Source of the DNA: Polyrhizophydium stewartii
Taxonomy: Eukaryota > Chytridiomycota > Chytridiomycetes > Rhizophydiales
Reading direction: 5' to 3'
Length of the DNA: 11,660 nt
NCBI GenBank assembly: GCA_027604665.1
Contig: JADGIZ010000574.1
Span: 1-11,660, forward strand
The notes below the pieces were generated by a model. The model made no database searches and was not told where the DNA came from. It saw only the letters and a list, made by a program, of their open reading frames with translations. Positions 7,342-11,660 of the stretch are shown here, piece after piece (the stretch's first letter is position 1; each line of letters starts with the position of its first letter). Position numbers and translations under genes: made by a program.

Positions 7342-7490
7342 AGGCGAGGCGATCCGGAGCGGGGAGGCAATATACGCTTGTGTGAAGGGCGTGGGACTGT
7401 TCATTCTTATGTCGGAGCGAGGGGGGATAGATTGTGGTGACGCACTCAACAAAAGCAACACCGTCATCAGCAAGGCGTCTCAAAAGACGA
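7342..7490. other. Convergent 3' intergenic spacer
   Basis: The 149 nt lie between the stop codons of the plus-strand ankyrin gene and the minus-strand transporter gene, so both 3' untranslated regions must share or overlap it. It is less GC-rich than the genes. No canonical AATAAA is present on either strand. Confidence 0.5.
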
Positions 7491-10400
7491 TCACGACTGT
7501 GCGCGGATCTTCTCGGCGGCAATGTCGCGCAGCAGCTGTGCGTTGGCCGCACCGGTCGCCTCGGCGAGCTGCGCAAAGAGCGTCTCGGGCCGCTGCAGCA
7601 GGGCATGGGGCGAGTCGAACTCGATGCGCTCGCCGTCCTGCAGCACGAGCACGCGGTCAAAGTCTGCAATCGTGTTGAGCCGGTGGGCAATGGAGATGAC
7701 GGTTGTGTTGGCAAAGTGGGTCTTGATGGACGCCTGGATGAGCTTGTCGGCCTCGGCATCGACCGACGCCGTGGCCTCGTCCATGACCAGCACCACGGGC
7801 TTCATCAGGATCGCGCGGCCAAGGCAAATCAGCTGACGCTGGCCGACAGACAGGTTCTCGCCGTTCTCGGCCACAGGCGCCTCGAGCTTCTCCGGCAGCG
7901 ACGTGACGTACTCCTTGAGCCCGATGCGCTCGAGCACGTCCCAGACGTCCGTGTCCGAGTGCGTGCCTTCGACATCGAGGTTGGCGCGGATCGTGCCCGT
8001 GAACAGCACAGGCTCCTGCGGGATGATCTGCAGCCGCGAGCGCAGCGTCTTGAGCCCCACAGTGGCAATATCAACGCCGTCGATCTTGATGCTGCCCTGC
8101 GACGTCTCGACGATGCGGAACAGCGCGGCCATGAGCGTCGACTTGCCAGAGCCCGTGCGGCCTACGACGCCGACCTTCTCGCCCGGCTTGACCTCGAGCG
8201 TGAGGTCCTTGATCACGGCGTGGTCCGGGCGCGACGGGTACCGGATCTCGAGGTTCTCAAACGACACCAGGCCGCGCGTCGGCCACTCCTTCTCACTCGG
8301 GTCCGTGTCAAACTCGCGCGCGGCCTCCTCGGGCAGCGACGTCGCATACAGGTCCAGCCGCTCGACGGCATTGAGCTCGGCCTCGAGCTGCGAAAAGGCA
8401 ATGAGCAGCAAGTTGATCAGACCCGTGAGACCAATGGCGTACGTGAGCGCCAGGCCAATCTGCGACGGATCAATCGTGTTGGACGTGCCGAGCATGACGA
8501 GCGTGAAAATGACCGTCGACGCGAGCAGCTCGATGCGCAGGTTGACCCAGACGGCGCCAATCAGCTTGAGCAGGCTCGGGCTGTTGCTCAGGTCCATGAG
8601 CTCGCGCTGGCGCAGCAGGAAGCGCGTCTCCACCTGGAACGCCTTGAGCGTCGCCAGGCCCTCGAGAGACTCGGACACATGCGCATAGAGCGGCGACCTC
8701 TGGATCGACTCGAGCCGCTTGAGCTCGCGGTTGGCGTTCTGGTAGTACTTGATGATGAAGAAATAAAGGACAACGATCGGCACAACGAGCAGCAGCATGA
8801 TGGGCACCACGTACGAGATGAGGACGACAAACGAGATCAGGCCGGTCGTGGAGATGATGGTCAGGAACAGGAACAGCCAGATGAGCTGGTCGATGCTCTC
8901 AACGTCCTTGGACATGCGGTTGAGGATGCGTCCAATGGGCTGCGTGTCAAAGAAGGACATGGGCGCGCGCATGAGCCGCTTGAGCGCCGCGGCGTGGAAG
9001 TAGTGCGCCGAGTTGTAGCCGCCCACGAGGATCGCGGTGTTGAGGATCAGCGCAAAGACAACCTGCGAGGCACCGAGGCCAGAATAAACGGCAAGCGAGG
9101 TCTCGTTCGAGAGGCCGTACTTGTTGGCCGTCCACCACGAGAGCCACAGGTCCGTGAACAGCCGCGTGGCCTGGTTCAGCACGGCGGCGAAGCCGACAAC
9201 AAGCACGTACGTCAGGCCGCCGCACGCGCGGAAGTAGCTCCAGTACGTGTTGCCCTTGACGGCGCCCACAAAGCGGTCCTCGTCGGCAATCAGCAAGCCG
9301 CCGCCCTCTTCCATGTTCTTCTTGGCCTCGTCCGCCTTGCCCTCGGCGTTCTTCTTGCCCGAGCTGCTGCGCGACTTGGTTCCGCGCGCGTCCTTGCCGT
9401 CGTCGTCGGCCTTGGCAGAGTCTGCGTCGCTGTCGTCGAGCTTGTAGTTGCGCATCATGTTGGCGAGCACGCCCTCTGGCTTGGCAATCAGCTCGTCAAA
9501 CTTGCCCTGCTCGGCCACGGTGCCTTGGTCGAGGACAATGATGTGGTCAAACTCGGGCAGGAAGTGCAGCTGGTGCGTGACAAGGACGACCGTCTTTCCG
9601 CGCAGGCTGCCCTTGATGGCGCGGCGGAAGACCTCGGCGCCGACCTGGGCGTCGAGGGCCGAGATCGGGTCGTCGAGCAGGTACGTCTCCGAGTCCTGGT
9701 ACATGGCGCGGGCTGGGGATGCGTGTTTTCGCGTCAGCCTGGTCTCGAGAAACACACACACACACACACACACACACGCGCGCGCGCACACACACACAGG
9801 CGCGCGCACACACACACACACGCACACACACACACAACTGACGCAACGCTTACCGAGCGCAACGCGGGCCTTTTGGCCGCCCGAGATATTGACGCCCTTC
9901 TCGCCAATCTGGGTCATGCGGCCGGCAGGGAACTGGCCGAGATCGTTGATCAGGCACGACGCCTCGAGCACGGCGGCCAGACGCGCCTCGTCGAGCGGGC
10001 TGTTGAAGAGGATGTTGCCCTGGATGGTCTCGGTGAGGATCCACGGCTGCTGCGCGCAGTAGGCGAGCGACGTGTAGATGTTGCACGCGCCGTCGGAGCG
10101 GCGCATCTCGCCGATAATGGCCGAGAGGAACGACGACTTGCCCGAGCCCACGGGGCCAACGACGCCCACCAGCGTGCCCTTTTTGATGCGGGCGTTGATG
10201 TCGCGCAGATGGAAGAAGCTGTTCTCGTCGGGCGGCGGCGCGGCGGGCGACTCGGCGGGCGTCTCGTTCTTGGGTTTGCGCCACGAGCGGCGGGGCTTCT
10301 TGCCGCCGGCCGCGTCCTTGTCGTCATCGCCGTTGCCGTCCTTCTTGTCATCGCCGTCCTTCTTGTCATCGCCGTCCTTCTTGTCCTTGCTGTTGTCGGC

Positions 10401-11576
10401 CTCGTCGTTCTTGACAATCTCCCAGCGGAACGTGGCGTCGATGATGTCGACGGCAACGTCCTTGGGTGCGTTGGGGTCGGCGCTGGCGTCGAGGATGACA
10501 AAGGGCACGGCCTCTTCGGCGAGAAGGAACTCGCGGATACGCGACCACGAGACGGTGGCGACAATGACGTTGGTGAGCGAGCCGGGCAAGATGAGCAGCG
10601 GCTGGAAGAGGATGTTGAAGAGCGACAGCGCCGGGAAGATGGTCTGGGCGCTGATGGCGCCATTGAGCTTGGAAAAGGCGATAAAGGCGACAATGGGCAT
10701 GGCGATCGGGGTGACCTGGAGCAGGCCGACAAAGAAAACTTGGATCGAGTAGTAGAACTTGAGGGCGTAGATTTGGTCATTGCGGATGGCGGTGATGCGC
10801 TTCTCGAAAAACTCCTCGAGCGCGCGGAACTTGATGATCTTGATGCCGTACAGCATCTCGCGGATGGCCTTGAGACGCCTGTCGCCGGCCTTGAGGAACA
10901 TGCGCTGGTACTTGACAAAGAAGCCGATGATGCTGCCCTGGAGGAGGAGCACGCCAAAGAGCGTGCCCGCGCCGGCCCACACGGCGACGCCGAGCAGGCG
11001 GGCGAGCAGCACGACGGCCACGACGATCTGGATGGGCGTGCTGTAGATGCCGTTGATGCCCTGGATGGCGAGCGAGATCTTTTCGGCGTCGACGTTGATG
11101 AGGTTGAGGATCTTGCCCTTGGTGAACTCGGCGCTCGACTTTCCGGACAGACGCAGCGACTTGTCAAAGATGGCGCCAATGAGGATGGTGCGGATGTTGA
11201 CCTCGAGGCGGCGGATGATCTGCTCGCACGTGCGGCCCGTGACGCTGGCGACGAACTGGAGGCCAAAGAGCGCAAAGGCGAGCGCCGTGCCGCTCTGGAC
11301 GAGCAGCTCGCTGCGCGGGTAGAAGGGGATCAGGTAGTAGATGACCTGCTGGATGAAGGTGGGGATGGACAGCGAGCAGGCGACCGAGATGGACTGGCAG
11401 AGGAGCGCAACAAAGAACGGCGGTGCATATGCGCGAAAGAGGTACATGAACAAGCTGGGAGCCTTTTTGGGGTCGCGGGCGGGGTCGGCGGCCCACGTGC
11501 GGTACTGCGCCCAGAAGCCGTCGAGGATGTGGGCGACGTGCTCGGCCGTGTCCTTTTCGCTGACGTCGAACAGGTC
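7491..11576 (-). CDS. ABCC (MRP)-type full ABC transporter, 5' end outside the window
   Basis: Exons 11576-9854 and 9712-7491 give 1314 aa ending in TGA; earlier exons lie to the right. The order is TMD1-NBD1-TMD2-NBD2 with about six hydrophobic segments per TMD, as in ABCC exporters, which use ATP to move organic anions or conjugates across plasma or organelle membranes. NBD1: A-loop FRWE near 10425, Walker A GPVGSGKSS near 10134-10157, Q-loop AQQPW, signature ISGGQ near 9875, Walker B LLDDP, H-loop VTHQ. NBD2: Walker A GRTGSGKST near 8139-8165, Q-loop PQEP, signature LSVGQ near 7845, Walker B VMDEA, H-loop IAHR. NBD1 has Asp where NBD2 has the catalytic Glu, the asymmetry known for ABCC proteins. 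A charged insertion of about 70 aa splits the A-loop strand from Walker A, and a Lys/Asp/Ser-rich linker joins NBD1 to TMD2. The family is certain; substrate and subfamily are not assignable. Confidence 0.95.
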   Translation of the reverse strand, partial: DLFDVSEKDTAEHVAHILDGFWAQYRTWAADPARDPKKAPSLFMYLFRAYAPPFFVALLCQSISVACSLSIPTFIQQVIYYLIPFYPRSELLVQSGTALAFALFGLQFVASVTGRTCEQIIRRLEVNIRTILIGAIFDKSLRLSGKSSAEFTKGKILNLINVDAEKISLAIQGINGIYSTPIQIVVAVVLLARLLGVAVWAGAGTLFGVLLLQGSIIGFFVKYQRMFLKAGDRRLKAIREMLYGIKIIKFRALEEFFEKRITAIRNDQIYALKFYYSIQVFFVGLLQVTPIAMPIVAFIAFSKLNGAISAQTIFPALSLFNILFQPLLILPGSLTNVIVATVSWSRIREFLLAEEAVPFVILDASADPNAPKDVAVDIIDATFRWEIVKNDEADNSKDKKDGDDKKDGDDKKDGNGDDDKDAAGGKKPRRSWRKPKNETPAESPAAPPPDENSFFHLRDINARIKKGTLVGVVGPVGSGKSSFLSAIIGEMRRSDGACNIYTSLAYCAQQPWILTETIQGNILFNSPLDEARLAAVLEASCLINDLGQFPAGRMTQIGEKGVNISGGQKARVALGKRCVSCVCVCVCVCVRAPVCVCARACVCVCVCVFLETRLTRKHASPARAMYQDSETYLLDDPISALDAQVGAEVFRRAIKGSLRGKTVVLVTHQLHFLPEFDHIIVLDQGTVAEQGKFDELIAKPEGVLANMMRNYKLDDSDADSAKADDDGKDARGTKSRSSSGKKNAEGKADEAKKNMEEGGGLLIADEDRFVGAVKGNTYWSYFRACGGLTYVLVVGFAAVLNQATRLFTDLWLSWWTANKYGLSNETSLAVYSGLGASQVVFALILNTAILVGGYNSAHYFHAAALKRLMRAPMSFFDTQPIGRILNRMSKDVESIDQLIWLFLFLTIISTTGLISFVVLISYVVPIMLLLVVPIVVLYFFIIKYYQNANRELKRLESIQRSPLYAHVSESLEGLATLKAFQVETRFLLRQRELMDLSNSPSLLKLIGAVWVNLRIELLASTVIFTLVMLGTSNTIDPSQIGLALTYAIGLTGLINLLLIAFSQLEAELNAVERLDLYATSLPEEAAREFDTDPSEKEWPTRGLVSFENLEIRYPSRPDHAVIKDLTLEVKPGEKVGVVGRTGSGKSTLMAALFRIVETSQGSIKIDGVDIATVGLKTLRSRLQIIPQEPVLFTGTIRANLDVEGTHSDTDVWDVLERIGLKEYVTSLPEKLEAPVAENGENLSVGQRQLICLGRAILMKPVVLVMDEATASVDAEADKLIQASIKTHFANTTVISIAHRLNTIADFDRVLVLQDGERIEFDSPHALLQRPETLFAQLAEATGAANAQLLRDIAAEKIRAQS
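9713..9853 (-). other. Intron in the ABC transporter gene (141 nt, TG-rich, stop-free, multiple of three)
   Basis: The donor GTAAGC begins at 9853 right after the NBD1 signature, and the acceptor ATCCCCAG ends at 9713. Removal restores GGQKARVALARAMYQD and so the usual spacing between signature and Walker B. Without splicing the frame stays open, adding 47 residues of Cys/Val repeats there. The body is almost entirely TG and CG dinucleotides. Confidence 0.93.
9752..9837. repeat. Compound (CA)n/(CG)n microsatellite inside the transporter intron
   Basis: About 86 nt of alternating CA and CG blocks on the plus strand, interrupted mainly by one AGG near 9798-9800. In the sense of the gene it reads TG and CG. 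It is the longest purine-pyrimidine alternating tract in the window and has strong Z-DNA potential. Confidence 0.93.
10335..10385 (-). repeat. 18-nt tandem repeat (2.8 copies) coding for a KKDGDD unit
   Basis: Two exact 18-nt copies (10335-10352 and 10353-10370) and a third 15-nt partial copy are head to tail. In the transporter frame they encode repeated Lys-Lys-Asp-Gly-Asp-Asp in the charged insertion of NBD1. Exact nucleotide identity indicates recent duplication. The length is a multiple of three, so the frame is kept. Confidence 0.9.
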
Positions 11577-11660
11577 CTGGCGGCGCGGGCGTCAGCACAC
11601 GGCGGCGGCAGATGCGGCGGCGGCGGCGGCGGCGGTGTCACAGGGCGGCGGGGCTGGTGG
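11577..11660 (-). other. Partial intron upstream of the first visible ABC transporter exon, with GCG repeat
   Basis: The transporter frame has a TGA just upstream of a good acceptor (branch-like GTGCTGAC, then CGCCGCCAG ending at 11577). Coding must therefore enter by splicing from the right. A (GCG)n run at 11614-11635 lies inside. A GTGACA near 11641 could be the donor of a very short intron, but the intron more likely extends past the window. Confidence 0.65.

Noticed and set aside
6127..7473. 448-codon open frame on the minus strand opposite the ankyrin gene
   Set aside because: It is the antisense shadow of GC-rich, GC-ending codons. It has no domain, is rich in Arg/Ala/His, and runs over the end of the neighbouring gene.
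9741..9850. Cys/Val-rich segment as a genuine part of the ABC transporter
   Set aside because: Canonical GT-AG boundaries and exact restoration of the signature-to-Walker B spacing show that it is an intron.
9950..11275. 441-codon Ser/Arg-rich minus-strand frame inside the transporter
   Set aside because: It is an out-of-frame reading of the ABC exon, which has unambiguous motifs in the other frame.
1..11660. tRNA, rRNA, CRISPR, transposon ends or viral insertions
   Set aside because: No cloverleaf, conserved rRNA block, spacer-repeat array, terminal inverted repeat or transposase/reverse-transcriptase motif was seen on either strand.

Overview
The window is nuclear DNA from a GC-rich, intron-bearing eukaryote, most likely a free-living protist. 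Three genes on the minus strand are split by short GT-AG introns (102 to 229 nt). The recognisable products (a NIMA-related kinase, an ABCC-type full transporter, a long C2H2 zinc-finger protein) are eukaryotic. Intergenic gaps are small, codons are strongly GC-ending, and TG/CA and GCG microsatellites are common. There are no bacterial operons, RNA genes or CRISPR arrays. An apusomonad or an early holomycotan/amoebozoan-grade protist would fit, but the sequence alone does not settle the lineage.

Layout from left to right. (1) A TG microsatellite at the left edge. (2) A minus-strand gene (51-1609, three exons, 434 aa) with eight C2H2 fingers. The first four have the C-x-W-x2-C signature, and order and linkers resemble the fungal zinc-responsive regulator Zap1. 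(3) A stretch of about 1.1 kb (1610-2713) with no firm gene. It contains a Ser/Thr/Ala-rich minus-strand frame at 1979-2453, broken by one TAA and ending at a good splice donor. (4) A complete minus-strand NEK6/NEK7-type kinase gene (2714-4066, four exons, 303 aa). (5) A 287-nt divergent promoter region. (6) A plus-strand intronless frame (4354-6384, 676 aa) encoding an unrecognised protein with a Lys/Gly-rich start, a possible ubiquitin-like fold and long low-complexity regions. (7) After its TGA, in the same frame and only 6 nt on, a plus-strand ankyrin-like protein frame (to 7341). (8) A convergent 149-nt gap. (9) A minus-strand ABCC/MRP-type transporter (7491-11576, two exons in view, 1314 aa), whose 5' end lies beyond the right edge.

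The genes do not form an obvious pathway. The observations most worth checking are the single in-frame TGA between the ubiquitin-like and ankyrin frames, with a 3n candidate intron that would fuse them; the 141-nt stop-free TG-rich intron in the first nucleotide-binding domain of the transporter; the Zap1-like finger array; and the broken Ser/Thr-rich frame. All exon joins were worked out by hand from GT/AG signals, reading-frame phase and family alignment, without transcript evidence.
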